In this document: in pieces, positions 13,119 to 20,363 of the stretch | Numbering within the stretch: position 1 is the first letter of the stretch | How the letters are laid out: each line of letters starts with the position of its first letter | Source: a virus | Reading direction: 5' to 3' (one strand) | DNA length: 28,264 bases | Virus record (IMG/VR): IMGVR_UViG_3300044627_001907 | Location: 1-28,264 of that record | Position numbers and translations under genes: made by a program | The notes under the pieces: generated by a model | Database searches by the model: none | Told to the model about the DNA's origin: nothing | What the model saw: the letters and a program-made list of their open reading frames with translations, nothing else

Positions 13119-13458
13119 GTACATTACTATTGCAGGAATTGTTCAGTTCGACCCGCGTCAGCGCACCGCTGGTGATAAACAGGTTCGCGACGTTGTGATC
13201 CGTGCTATTGGTTCTAACAAGAATTTTAGTGTTACGCTGTGGCCTGACAAGGATAACATTCCTGTTGCCAAGGGTGACTTTCTTGTTTGTGACGGCAAGC
13301 ATTCGCAGAGCGCCGGTCAGAACAAGGATGGTGAGCAGGTGACGTATAATAACCTGTCTGCCACGACTATCATTCGTATCGCTGGAGATAACACGGCACA
13401 GGCTCCCAAGGCCGCTGCCGCTGCTCCGGCTGCTACTGGGGACGACTTCCCCTTCTAA
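13111..13458 (+). CDS. ssb: Single-stranded DNA-binding protein
   Basis: ATG 13111 with AAGGAAG upstream; the longer frame from 13078 lacks a site. 115 residues: an OB-fold-like beta region (1-90), an Ala/Pro-rich linker (A-P-K-A-A-A-A-A-P-A-A) and the C-terminal tip DDFPF, almost the classical bacterial SSB tip DDIPF that docks partner proteins. It coats ssDNA at forks and recombination intermediates. The N-terminal part is too divergent to call by motif, so the assignment leans on the tip, the size and the neighbours. Confidence 0.85.
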   Translation: MSEYITIAGIVQFDPRQRTAGDKQVRDVVIRAIGSNKNFSVTLWPDKDNIPVAKGDFLVCDGKHSQSAGQNKDGEQVTYNNLSATTIIRIAGDNTAQAPKAAAAAPAATGDDFPF

Positions 13459-13721
13459 TGTTAGATCCCGACAATATTAGAGTCGGGGAATACGAGAAGG
13501 TTATTGCTAATGCTGCGTACAAGTTTCGAAAAGCAGCAGAATATGATGATTTGTATCAGGAGGGCATGATCGCAGTTTGGTTGTGTCCTCCTGACGCAGA
13601 TCCTCAATACGTTAGTCAAGCCGTATACAATAGATTAAAGAATTGGGTTCGTTATGTAAAACGATTAAGGCACTTTCAGAGTGTTAGTTATGAGGTAATG
13701 GTCGATGAGTTACACAAATAG
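13458..13721 (+). CDS. Sigma-factor region 2-like protein (first half of split sigma)
   Basis: ATG 13458 overlaps the SSB stop (TAATG). 87 residues. The segment E-Y-D-D-L-Y-Q-E-G-M-I-A-V-W (about 28-41) matches sigma70 region 2.1/2.2, which contacts the RNA polymerase beta-prime coiled coil. The following A-V-Y-N-R-L-K-N-W-V-R-Y-V-K-R-L-R-H-F fits region 2.3/2.4 (basic, aromatic). The protein ends there, before any region 3 or 4. The next ORF, overlapping by 17 bp in the +1 frame, carries a region 4-like helix-turn-helix. Confidence 0.65.
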   Translation: MLDPDNIRVGEYEKVIANAAYKFRKAAEYDDLYQEGMIAVWLCPPDADPQYVSQAVYNRLKNWVRYVKRLRHFQSVSYEVMVDELHK

Positions 13722-13992
13722 TATGGTAGAGAACTTATTGAGAAGTTATTATACATTACAACAACACCCTGATTCGACGTTCTCGTTTTATAAGATGGAT
13801 CTTGAGATTGGTTTAAAGGCTTTAAAGCGGCAGAGTGCAGTCTTGTATTTCACGGTTGTAAACGTGTTTGTTAATGGTGTTCCTATCCAAGAGCAAGCAG
13901 AGAAAGATAGTGTAACAACTCGTCAAGTTAATCGTAGGTTGCATGATGGGCTTTACGCTTTGACACTAATTATGAATGGAGAGTCTGTATGA
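13705..13992 (+). CDS. Sigma-factor region 4-like protein (second half of split sigma)
   Basis: 95 residues, ATG 13705 with GAGGTAAT upstream. The C-terminal part A-L-K-R-Q-S-A-V-L-Y-F (about 45-55), then P-I-Q-E-Q-A-E-K-D-S-V-T-T-R-Q-V-N-R-R-L-H-D-G-L, has the order of region 4: entry helix, helix-turn-helix with V-T-T-R-Q-V as recognition helix, and a final helix. It would bind -35 DNA. Encoded in a different frame from the region 2-like ORF. Joint function is inferred, comparable to the SigO/RsoA two-subunit sigma of Bacillus. Confidence 0.6.
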   Translation: MSYTNSMVENLLRSYYTLQQHPDSTFSFYKMDLEIGLKALKRQSAVLYFTVVNVFVNGVPIQEQAEKDSVTTRQVNRRLHDGLYALTLIMNGESV

Positions 13993-14756
13993 GAGTAGAT
14001 ATGAATGATGCTAGTAGGTTTGAGTTTGGGCTTGATAAGCCGCTAGAGTTGAAAGGTGATTGGGCTGTTACCGCTGATTGGCATGTACCTTTGTATGATG
14101 CTAAACTTGTTAATATGTTCCTTGACGAGGCAGAGTCGTATTCTAACCTGCTAATCGCAGGAGACTTCCTTAACGGTGACTCGCTTAGTCAGTATTATCC
14201 TAAGCAGAAGAGTGCTGGAATTAAGAAGGAACTTGAAGAGGCTCGTAACCTCATGGAGATCCTATGCAATAATTTTAAGAACATTGTGTTCCTAAAAGGC
14301 AATCATGATTATAGGTTTACTAAGACGACAGAGTACCGCGAGTCATTTGTAGAATCTATGGATAATGTGTTTGCTGGTATTAATCGTAATGGTACTAGGA
14401 TCAAGTTTAGTAACCTAGATAATTGTTACTTGACGAGTAATAAGCAGCGTTACTTTATTGCTCATCCTACAACGTACTCGCGTAATCCTCTTAATAATCC
14501 GCTAGCGATTAGTGAGACTAAGAAGTGTCATACGCTTACTGCTCATACGCATCATTGTGCTATGGGCTGGTCGCCTTGTGGGGAGTACATCGTAGGAGAA
14601 CTAGGTGGTTTCTTTAACATTCCTCAGACAGAGTACTTGCAAGGCACAACTACCTTCCCTAACTGGTGCAATGGTTACTGGTTTATTACTGGTGGTAAGC
14701 CGCATATGGTATCTTATGGTTCTCGTTTGTTGAGAGCCACTAGTTTTGGTAAATAA
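13989..14756 (+). CDS. Calcineurin-like metallophosphoesterase
   Basis: 255 residues, ATG overlapping the previous TGA (ATGA). Metal-binding motifs in canonical order: D30-W-H32, G-D-F-L-N-G-D (about 58-64), G104-N-H-D107, a lone His in A-H-P, and H186-T-H188. It hydrolyses phosphomono- or diesters using two metals. No capping or Rad50-partner domain is present, so an Mre11-type complex is not obvious; a nucleotide or DNA-end phosphatase is as likely. It ends 4 bp before a tRNA gene. Confidence 0.85.
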   Translation: MRVDMNDASRFEFGLDKPLELKGDWAVTADWHVPLYDAKLVNMFLDEAESYSNLLIAGDFLNGDSLSQYYPKQKSAGIKKELEEARNLMEILCNNFKNIVFLKGNHDYRFTKTTEYRESFVESMDNVFAGINRNGTRIKFSNLDNCYLTSNKQRYFIAHPTTYSRNPLNNPLAISETKKCHTLTAHTHHCAMGWSPCGEYIVGELGGFFNIPQTEYLQGTTTFPNWCNGYWFITGGKPHMVSYGSRLLRATSFGK

Positions 14757-14760
14757 TAAT

Positions 14761-14842
14761 GGGGCTGTGGCGGAATTGGTAGACGCGCCGGACTTAAAAT
14801 CCGTTACCCTTGGGTGTGAGAGTTCGATTCTCTCCAGCCCTA
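14761..14842 (+). tRNA. tRNA-Leu (TAA)
   Basis: Acceptor GGGGCTG/CAGCCCT, anticodon arm CCGGA-CTTAAAA-TCCGT with anticodon TAA (codon UUA), long variable arm, TPsiC AGTTCGATTCT. It stands apart from the 12-gene array, between phosphoesterase and ribonucleotide reductase. The frame of the downstream gene runs through it by chance. Confidence 0.93.
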
Positions 14843-14880
14843 CTAGTAATAATATAGAAGAATTTATAGAAAGGTTAAAT

Positions 14881-16800
14881 ATGATGGGTTTGCCAACTGA
14901 TTATCAGACGTTCATTGCTACGAGTCGTTATGCTCGCTGGCTTGACTCTGAGAATCGTAGAGAGTACTGGCCCGAAACGGTCAGTCGTTATGTAGAGTTT
15001 ATGGATCAGCACTTGCGAGTTAATAATAATTATAAGATGCCAGCAGAGTTGAAGGCAGAGTTGCTTGACGCTATCCTTAGCCTAGAAGTTATGCCTAGTA
15101 TGCGAGCACTAATGACTGCTGGTCCCGCATTGACTCGTGAGAATGTGGCTGGGTATAATTGTTCTTACACTCCAATCAATCATCCCCGATGCTTTGACGA
15201 GATCTTGTATATCCTCATGAATGGTGTGGGTGTAGGCTTCTCGGTAGAGCGTGATGATATTAATCAGTTGCCCGTAGTGAATGAGCACTTCGAAGATAGT
15301 ACCACTATCATTACTGTTGCTGATTCTAAGGCTGGTTGGGCGCGATCACTACGAGAGTTGATCGCTATGCTCTATGCTGGTCAAAAGCCTAGCGTTGATT
15401 ACTCTCAAGTACGACCGTCTGGTGCTCGTCTTAAGACGTTTGGTGGGCGAGCATCTGGCCCTGCACCACTAGAGGACTTGTTTAAGTTTACTACTAGATT
15501 ATTTGAGAGTGCTGCTGGACGTAAGTTAACTAGTTTGGAGTGTCATGATCTTGTATGTAAGATTGCTGAAGTGGTCGTGGTTGGTGGAGTTAGGCGCTCA
15601 GCCCTCATTAGTCTATCCAATCTATCCGATGGACGTATGCGTAACGCGAAGTCTGGGCAATGGTGGGAAGACAATCAGCAACGGGCGCTTGCAAATAATA
15701 GTGTTGCGTACTCTGAGAAGCCGGGTATGGATGCGTTCATGGAAGAATGGTTAAGTCTCTACCAGTCTAAGTCTGGTGAGCGTGGTATCTTTAATCGTGA
15801 GGCTGCAATCAAGCAGGCTGCTAAGAATGGGAGGCGTGACACTGAGTATGCGTTTGGCACTAATCCATGCTCTGAGATTATTCTACGTCCGCACCAGTTT
15901 TGTAATCTTACTGAGGTTGTGGTTCGTGCATCAGATAATCTTGATGACCTTAAGCGTAAGGTTCGGTTGGCTACAATTCTTGGCACGTTTCAGGCTACCC
16001 TCACAGATTTTAAGTATCTGCGTAAAGTGTGGCGGCAGAACACAGAAGAAGAGCGTCTGCTCGGCGTGTCGCTCACAGGTATCTTCGACTCCAAGTGGAT
16101 GACAGGTAATGGTACCATGCAGATTGCACCCAACCTCAAGGAGATGCGAGAAGTTGCTATTAAAACCAATAAGGACTTCGCTAAGGCACTTAAGATTCCA
16201 CAGTCAACAGCGATTACTTGCGTTAAGCCTAGTGGTACTGTCTCACAATTGGTTGATTCCGCTAGTGGTATTCATCCTCGTTACGCTCCTTATTACATTA
16301 GGCGTGTCCGTGGAGACATCAAGGATCCTCTCACACGCTTCTTAGAAGCCTCTGGAGTGCCATGTGAGGCGGATGTAACTAATCCAGAGATTATGGTATT
16401 TTCTTTCCCACAGAAGGCTCCTACGACTCGTAAGAAGGCTCTAACAGCCATTGATCACTTAGAGTTGTGGAAAGCGTATCAGGATGCTTGGTGCGAGCAC
16501 AAGCCTAGTATCACAGTTAGTGTCGAAGAGGATGAGTGGATGGAAGTAGGCGCTTGGGTATACGAGAACTTTGATAGTGTCTCTGGTATCTCATTCCTAC
16601 CCAAGTCTGATCATTCTTATCGTCAAGCCCCTTATGAGGAGATCACTAAGGATGAGTACGAGGCTCTGACTGCTGCTAGTCCTACTAGTATTAATTGGGC
16701 TGGACTCAGCGAGTACGAGTTAGAAGACAATACTGATTCTAGTCAGACACTAGCGTGTACTGCGGACGGATGCGAGGTAGTAAACATTGGCAACTCTTAG
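14881..16800 (+). CDS. nrdJ: Adenosylcobalamin-dependent ribonucleotide reductase (class II, monomeric RTPR type)
   Basis: Start ATG 14881 (MMGLPTDYQ) was chosen: AAAGG lies just upstream, while the longer frame from 14746 would translate tRNA-Leu. 639 residues. N328-P-C330-S-E332 is the thiyl-radical Cys and Glu, Cys94 and Cys341 the substrate-reducing pair; the +11 spacing from 330 to 341 equals that of C408/C419 in Lactobacillus RTPR. The C-terminal C-x4-C pair (CTADGCE) is the shuttle. It reduces ribonucleoside triphosphates using vitamin B12 and needs no second subunit, matching the absence of nrdB or nrdD. Host thioredoxin must re-reduce it. Confidence 0.93.
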   Translation: MMGLPTDYQTFIATSRYARWLDSENRREYWPETVSRYVEFMDQHLRVNNNYKMPAELKAELLDAILSLEVMPSMRALMTAGPALTRENVAGYNCSYTPINHPRCFDEILYILMNGVGVGFSVERDDINQLPVVNEHFEDSTTIITVADSKAGWARSLRELIAMLYAGQKPSVDYSQVRPSGARLKTFGGRASGPAPLEDLFKFTTRLFESAAGRKLTSLECHDLVCKIAEVVVVGGVRRSALISLSNLSDGRMRNAKSGQWWEDNQQRALANNSVAYSEKPGMDAFMEEWLSLYQSKSGERGIFNREAAIKQAAKNGRRDTEYAFGTNPCSEIILRPHQFCNLTEVVVRASDNLDDLKRKVRLATILGTFQATLTDFKYLRKVWRQNTEEERLLGVSLTGIFDSKWMTGNGTMQIAPNLKEMREVAIKTNKDFAKALKIPQSTAITCVKPSGTVSQLVDSASGIHPRYAPYYIRRVRGDIKDPLTRFLEASGVPCEADVTNPEIMVFSFPQKAPTTRKKALTAIDHLELWKAYQDAWCEHKPSITVSVEEDEWMEVGAWVYENFDSVSGISFLPKSDHSYRQAPYEEITKDEYEALTAASPTSINWAGLSEYELEDNTDSSQTLACTADGCEVVNIGNS

Positions 16801-16870
16801 CGCTGTTATTGTAGCCGCCTCTTTACTAATCCCTATGCCTAGAATGGCACCAGAATACCCTCCAACTTGA
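16787..16870 (+). CDS. Short signal-peptide-like ORF ahead of the Rpf-like enzyme
   Basis: TTG 16787, inside the reductase 3' end, with GAGGT about 10 nt upstream. It encodes 27 residues with a hydrophobic core (A-V-I-V-A-A-S-L-L-I-P) followed by P-M-P-R-M-A-P-E-Y-P-P-T and TGA 16868-16870. The downstream Rpf-like ORF is in exactly the same frame, starting two codons later (16874). This looks like the export signal of a formerly single secreted enzyme, now cut by the TGA, or like a coupled small membrane peptide. Confidence 0.45.
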   Translation: MATLSAVIVAASLLIPMPRMAPEYPPT

Positions 16871-16873
16871 AGG

Positions 16874-17146
16874 ATGCTAGTAAAGATTGGGCAGTGTGAA
16901 CAGCCCGGAAAGGGCTGGAAGGGTATCGCTTGGAAACAGAATTATAATTATAGTTTCGCTGGAGGAATGGGTATGACAACCCGTAACTGGGATGACTTTA
17001 AACGTAAAGGCCAGCCTGATAGTATGCACCATGCTAGTATCAAAGAACAATTATGGGCTGCTCATAGACTAGCAATGTGGGTCAAACGAGAATATGGTAA
17101 TCCTTGGCTAGCATGGGATTGTTACACTAATGGACACATGAAATAA
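16874..17146 (+). CDS. Rpf/lysozyme-like transglycosylase domain protein
   Basis: 90 residues: I-G-Q-C-E9 with the putative catalytic Glu, an aromatic stretch F-A-G-G-M-G-M-T-T-R-N-W (like the Y-G-G-L-Q-F-S-x-x-T-W of Rpf domains), E-Q-L-W-A-A-H-R-L-A helix, and a closing P-W-L-A-W-D-C. Two cysteines lie at the places bridged in Rpf. The Rpf fold cleaves peptidoglycan and is characteristic of Actinobacteria. ATG 16874 has its AGG directly adjacent (poor spacing), and an in-frame TGA lies just upstream. Last gene of the plus-strand unit, 4 bp before the terminator. It could aid lysis or entry. Confidence 0.7.
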   Translation: MLVKIGQCEQPGKGWKGIAWKQNYNYSFAGGMGMTTRNWDDFKRKGQPDSMHHASIKEQLWAAHRLAMWVKREYGNPWLAWDCYTNGHMK

Positions 17147-17150
17147 AAAA

Positions 17151-17177
17151 AAGACCCCCGGCTTAGCCGGGGGTCTT
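17151..17177. terminator. Bidirectional intrinsic terminator between convergent units
   Basis: Perfect 12-bp stem AAGACCCCCGGC (17151-17162) / GCCGGGGGTCTT (17166-17177) with loop TTA. On the minus strand it runs directly into a long T-tract (complement of A-rich 17141-17152), giving a strong terminator for the late unit. On the plus strand only AGTTTAATT follows, weaker but sufficient to back-stop the early unit. Confidence 0.93.
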
Positions 17178-17184
17178 AGTTTAA

Positions 17185-19422
17185 TTAAAACAATACCTCT
17201 TGAGAACTAGGAATTTTAGAACTAGATCTAGAAGTTCCAGAAACTTCTTTAATCCTTGAAAATACGTTTTCAATTTCTTTATTAGACATCCCAGTTTCTT
17301 TTAATTGCGCTCTTAACATAGAAAAAGCCGAATCAATTTTTTGCTGATAAAAGCCCGGAGTATCTCCTTTTTTACCAATATCAAAATTAGGATCATCGGG
17401 AAACGCCCTTTGCTGCTCTTTAAGCCAGTCGTGAGGCCACAACCCTTTTTTATTATACCTATTTTGATCCCATACAAGAGGTTGAAAATTATCTTTGCTA
17501 TTAATAAAATTAAACAATACTTTAGCCGCATCAGGTTTAGTATCTAATAACTCTATCCCCACAATACTACTAGCCGATTGTGGAATAATATGGTCGGGGT
17601 CTGGTTTAAATGATTTATAGATTTTTTTATTAGGATCCTTTTTACTAGCGCTAATAATATTAATCGTTAAATCCTCTGACTGACCTGTAGGTCCAGCCAA
17701 AAGATCCGTAATAGACCCCCTAAGAGCAGACCGCTGCTGACTAATAATGTCATCAACTTCGTCTGAAGTATACAACCCTGCTTTAACTAAAGCATCTTTA
17801 AATTCTACAAAACGTTTTCTACCAACTTGACTTGAAACATTTTCTGTTTGCCTAATATTAGAAATTCTAAAAGTAATAGGTTTTGTTAAATCAACATCAT
17901 CAAGTAACGTAGCAGCGTCCCCAACGGTACCTCCGGCTAATTGCTTTAACATGTCTTCTGTAACACCCGAAACATTATCAAACGTATGCTCTGCAAAAAA
18001 CTGGCTTTTTGCATTTTCATATTCTGCTTTTAAATCTTTTAACTGTAATTTTTTCTCAGGCGTAACATCCGTTTTTCCTAAACTTTTAATTTCTTCTTCT
18101 AACATTTTAATTTCTTTGTCTTGAGACTTTAAATCATCCCATTTCGCCGAAGCGTGAGAAAACACTTTTGCTAATTCTTCTTGAGGATTTTCAGAAAGAC
18201 TTTTTGGAGTAACGCCATGAGAAACAGGAATAGACATATCTGCTGGCGGTTGATCTAAGTCTTCCATAATAGTTTTTACCCAATCATCTGCCTCTCCGCC
18301 TTTTTTAGTATTACGCGCAGCATCAGCCGCTCTTTGTGCCTTGCCGATATTATACATACCGCCCATACCACCGGCGCTTAGCACAGTGCCAGCAAGCGCA
18401 CCACTAGCGTCCCTAACATTACCCGCAGCCCTAGCAGTCTTCTCAGAAGTAGCAACAGCCTTACCAGCCTTCAAAAGTTTACTCGTCACAGGAAACGCTC
18501 CAGTAACACCACCAGTAGCAAGACTAAGACCAGTCAAAGCAGGATCAATATAACTAGTAAGAGTAGGATCAGCCAACCAATCGCCCCTAACAGTTTCCTT
18601 AGCAGCATCCGAAACGGGAGCATTAGCAAGAGTAAACTGCATAATACTCTTATTCAAATCCTTACCCATTTCCGTATTAGCCAACGCAGCCCCACCCGGA
18701 ACAGCATTAGCAGCAATAGGCAAAGCAGTCTTAACATAATCCTGAGCAAGACTCATACCAACAATCTCAGCCATAAGTTTAGGATCCTCTTCAAAAGCAG
18801 CCTTAATATCCTTAAACTGTTGGTTAAACGTATTAGCATTATACGGAGTATCAACACGACCAAGATCAGCATCACCAGCAATACGATACCTATTCGGAGC
18901 ATTAGGATCCGACACAGCACGACCAGCATTAGTAGTAGACAAAAAGCCTTCCATACCAACACCCTGCTTAAAATAAGGATTCTCACTAACAACGCCACCC
19001 TCAGTAGGAGTAATCATATCAGTCAAAGACCTAGCAGACTCGGACCCCGGCGACTCGCGCTTAGAAGTAAAAAGCGTATCCAAATTATACTTATTACCAA
19101 TAAAAGAAGCCCTCTTAGCAGTCTCATCCCGCTTCTGCTGATACGGAACCAGTACATCCTCATACGCAGCCCTAGCCTCATCATACGGCATCTTATACTT
19201 ATCCATGATAAGATTAGTTACCATAGTACGCTGATTATCCTTAGCGCGAAGTTCAGGACTAGTCTGTCGAATAGTACTATTCATACCCTCTTTAATATTA
19301 AACGGCAAAGGATACTTTTCTTTATCCTTCTTAATTTTTTCTGCTCGTTTTCTAGCAAGAGTATTCCGATTAGACTGCTTAACCATTGTCTTACTAAGAT
19401 TACCCTCGTAAATAGAAGGCAT
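17185..19422 (-). CDS. Virion-associated protein with C-terminal HNH nuclease domain
   Basis: 745 residues; ATG with AAGGAGGT, whose TAA is the previous gene's stop. Residues 1-about 365: basic N-terminus, then Ala/Gly-rich hydrophobic helices (about 215-350), like internal virion or ejection proteins. Residues 365-745: a helical coiled-coil linker (405-455) and an HNH-type core with D-P-D-H611-I-I-P-Q, then N-F-x-P-L-V-W-D-Q-N and N-K-K-G, the ordered His and Asn residues of a beta-beta-alpha-metal nuclease. The C-terminal half is A-rich on the sense strand, unlike the G/T-rich N-terminal half. Last gene of the late unit. A DNase delivered with or carried in the virion is inference. Confidence 0.7.
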   Translation of the reverse strand: MPSIYEGNLSKTMVKQSNRNTLARKRAEKIKKDKEKYPLPFNIKEGMNSTIRQTSPELRAKDNQRTMVTNLIMDKYKMPYDEARAAYEDVLVPYQQKRDETAKRASFIGNKYNLDTLFTSKRESPGSESARSLTDMITPTEGGVVSENPYFKQGVGMEGFLSTTNAGRAVSDPNAPNRYRIAGDADLGRVDTPYNANTFNQQFKDIKAAFEEDPKLMAEIVGMSLAQDYVKTALPIAANAVPGGAALANTEMGKDLNKSIMQFTLANAPVSDAAKETVRGDWLADPTLTSYIDPALTGLSLATGGVTGAFPVTSKLLKAGKAVATSEKTARAAGNVRDASGALAGTVLSAGGMGGMYNIGKAQRAADAARNTKKGGEADDWVKTIMEDLDQPPADMSIPVSHGVTPKSLSENPQEELAKVFSHASAKWDDLKSQDKEIKMLEEEIKSLGKTDVTPEKKLQLKDLKAEYENAKSQFFAEHTFDNVSGVTEDMLKQLAGGTVGDAATLLDDVDLTKPITFRISNIRQTENVSSQVGRKRFVEFKDALVKAGLYTSDEVDDIISQQRSALRGSITDLLAGPTGQSEDLTINIISASKKDPNKKIYKSFKPDPDHIIPQSASSIVGIELLDTKPDAAKVLFNFINSKDNFQPLVWDQNRYNKKGLWPHDWLKEQQRAFPDDPNFDIGKKGDTPGFYQQKIDSAFSMLRAQLKETGMSNKEIENVFSRIKEVSGTSRSSSKIPSSQEVLF

Positions 19423-19433
19423 ACTCTACCTCC

Positions 19434-19916
19434 TTATCGGATGGTTTTAATAATATTAGCGACTGTTTTACCAGCCTTAACACTGTTCTTAGGGAGTTTA
19501 GGACGAAGAACAGGCTTATTACCATACCCTAGTTCAGTACCAAGACGCTGACCAAACTCGCCAATAATCTCGCCCTTCATAGTATTGTACGTGCCACGGG
19601 CTGTACTTGCAAAACGACCACTGCGGTCACCGTCTTGAAGGCGACTAGCAAGCGCCGTCAAGCCCCGACTAACATTACGCTGTCCCTGCGAACCCATACC
19701 GTACTCCGTATCAACCGCAGCGCGAGTAGTTTCACTAAGAGCCTTAGTAGCCTTAATAGGACTGATACCCTTACGCCTAGCAAACTGACGAGCAGCCATA
19801 CTAGCGCGACGATACTTAGCCTTATTCACCTTAGTATCATCAATATCCGCCTCTTTATCAGAACCATAACCCGGCATATCCATCTCACTATGAGTATAGT
19901 CGTACTTCTTAGTCAT
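19434..19916 (-). CDS. Basic helical protein, probably virion-associated (160 aa)
   Basis: ATG overlaps the stop of the upstream holin-like gene (TAATG). Acidic N-terminus (1-30) followed by a strongly basic, Ala/Gly/Arg-rich body; no membrane segment or catalytic motif. The segment R-R-A-S-M-A-A-R-Q-F-A-R-R-K-G suggests nucleic-acid binding. Position between the membrane proteins and the HNH-containing virion protein suggests a structural or packaged DNA-binding role, unproven. Confidence 0.6.
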   Translation of the reverse strand: MTKKYDYTHSEMDMPGYGSDKEADIDDTKVNKAKYRRASMAARQFARRKGISPIKATKALSETTRAAVDTEYGMGSQGQRNVSRGLTALASRLQDGDRSGRFASTARGTYNTMKGEIIGEFGQRLGTELGYGNKPVLRPKLPKNSVKAGKTVANIIKTIR

Positions 19917-20110
19917 TACATGCCCTCTTTCTTAACCATTTGGTTAACAATATTATAAACAAACGATAACAAGGCTGCAACAGCAGCCACACCAGCAGGC
20001 TTCAAAGAATCCCACGAGCCTAGATTCTCAACACCAGTAACAATAATTACAGCAAGAAACGCCTGCAAAAACGTCAACACACCACGAGTAATAATACTCT
20101 TCCAATTCAT
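19916..20110 (-). CDS. Putative holin, two transmembrane segments (64 aa)
   Basis: Start ATG 20110 is fixed by GGAGG 7 nt upstream; the longer frame to 20248 overlaps the neighbouring gene and is unlikely. It begins MNWKSIITRG and has two hydrophobic segments (about 11-27 and 38-55) joined by a short polar turn, with a basic C-terminus (M-V-K-K-E-G-M). Size and topology fit class II holins of actinophages. It follows another small membrane protein, a usual pairing. The endolysins are on the other strand. Confidence 0.65.
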   Translation of the reverse strand: MNWKSIITRGVLTFLQAFLAVIIVTGVENLGSWDSLKPAGVAAVAALLSFVYNIVNQMVKKEGM

Positions 20111-20120
20111 AACAATCCTC

Positions 20121-20357
20121 CTAAATAGCCTGAGTAACAAACCAAACAACAGCAGCAAGAATACCACCACTAATAACACTCGTCGCAATAACAGTCTGCA
20201 TACGCTTACCCTCCGCGACACCATCCCACTTAGCATTATCCATCTCAAGTTCAGTCACGCGCCCATTAGTGCGCCTAACCTCCTCATGAATAGAAGTCAT
20301 CATACTTTCAAGATGCTCTAACTTTACAAGAATAACATTAATATCAGAACTAGTCAT
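20121..20357 (-). CDS. Small membrane protein with coiled coil, XhlA/holin-accessory-like (78 aa)
   Basis: Residues 5-50 form a predicted coiled coil with polar heptads (L-E-H-L-E-S-M-M-T-S-I-H-E-E-V), followed by a single C-terminal transmembrane segment (about 56-76, I-A-T-S-V-I-S-G-G-I-L-A-A-V-V-W-F-V). This layout matches XhlA-type proteins and other holin-associated phage membrane proteins. It lies 10 bp upstream of the two-segment holin candidate. Either could be the pore-former or the antiholin. Confidence 0.65.
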   Translation of the reverse strand: MTSSDINVILVKLEHLESMMTSIHEEVRRTNGRVTELEMDNAKWDGVAEGKRMQTVIATSVISGGILAAVVWFVTQAI

Positions 20358-20363
20358 TACATC

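Noticed and set aside
14746-14880. N-terminal extension of the ribonucleotide reductase
   Set aside because: The extension would translate through tRNA-Leu (14761-14842). ATG 14881 has a proper ribosome site and starts where the family homology begins.
18820-19551. Long plus-strand ORFs opposite the late genes (also 24282-25022, 25251-25946, 27592-28221)
   Set aside because: They lie antisense to well-supported genes, encode Ile/Thr/Arg/Ser-rich low-complexity sequence without ribosome sites, and are explained by the strand bias.
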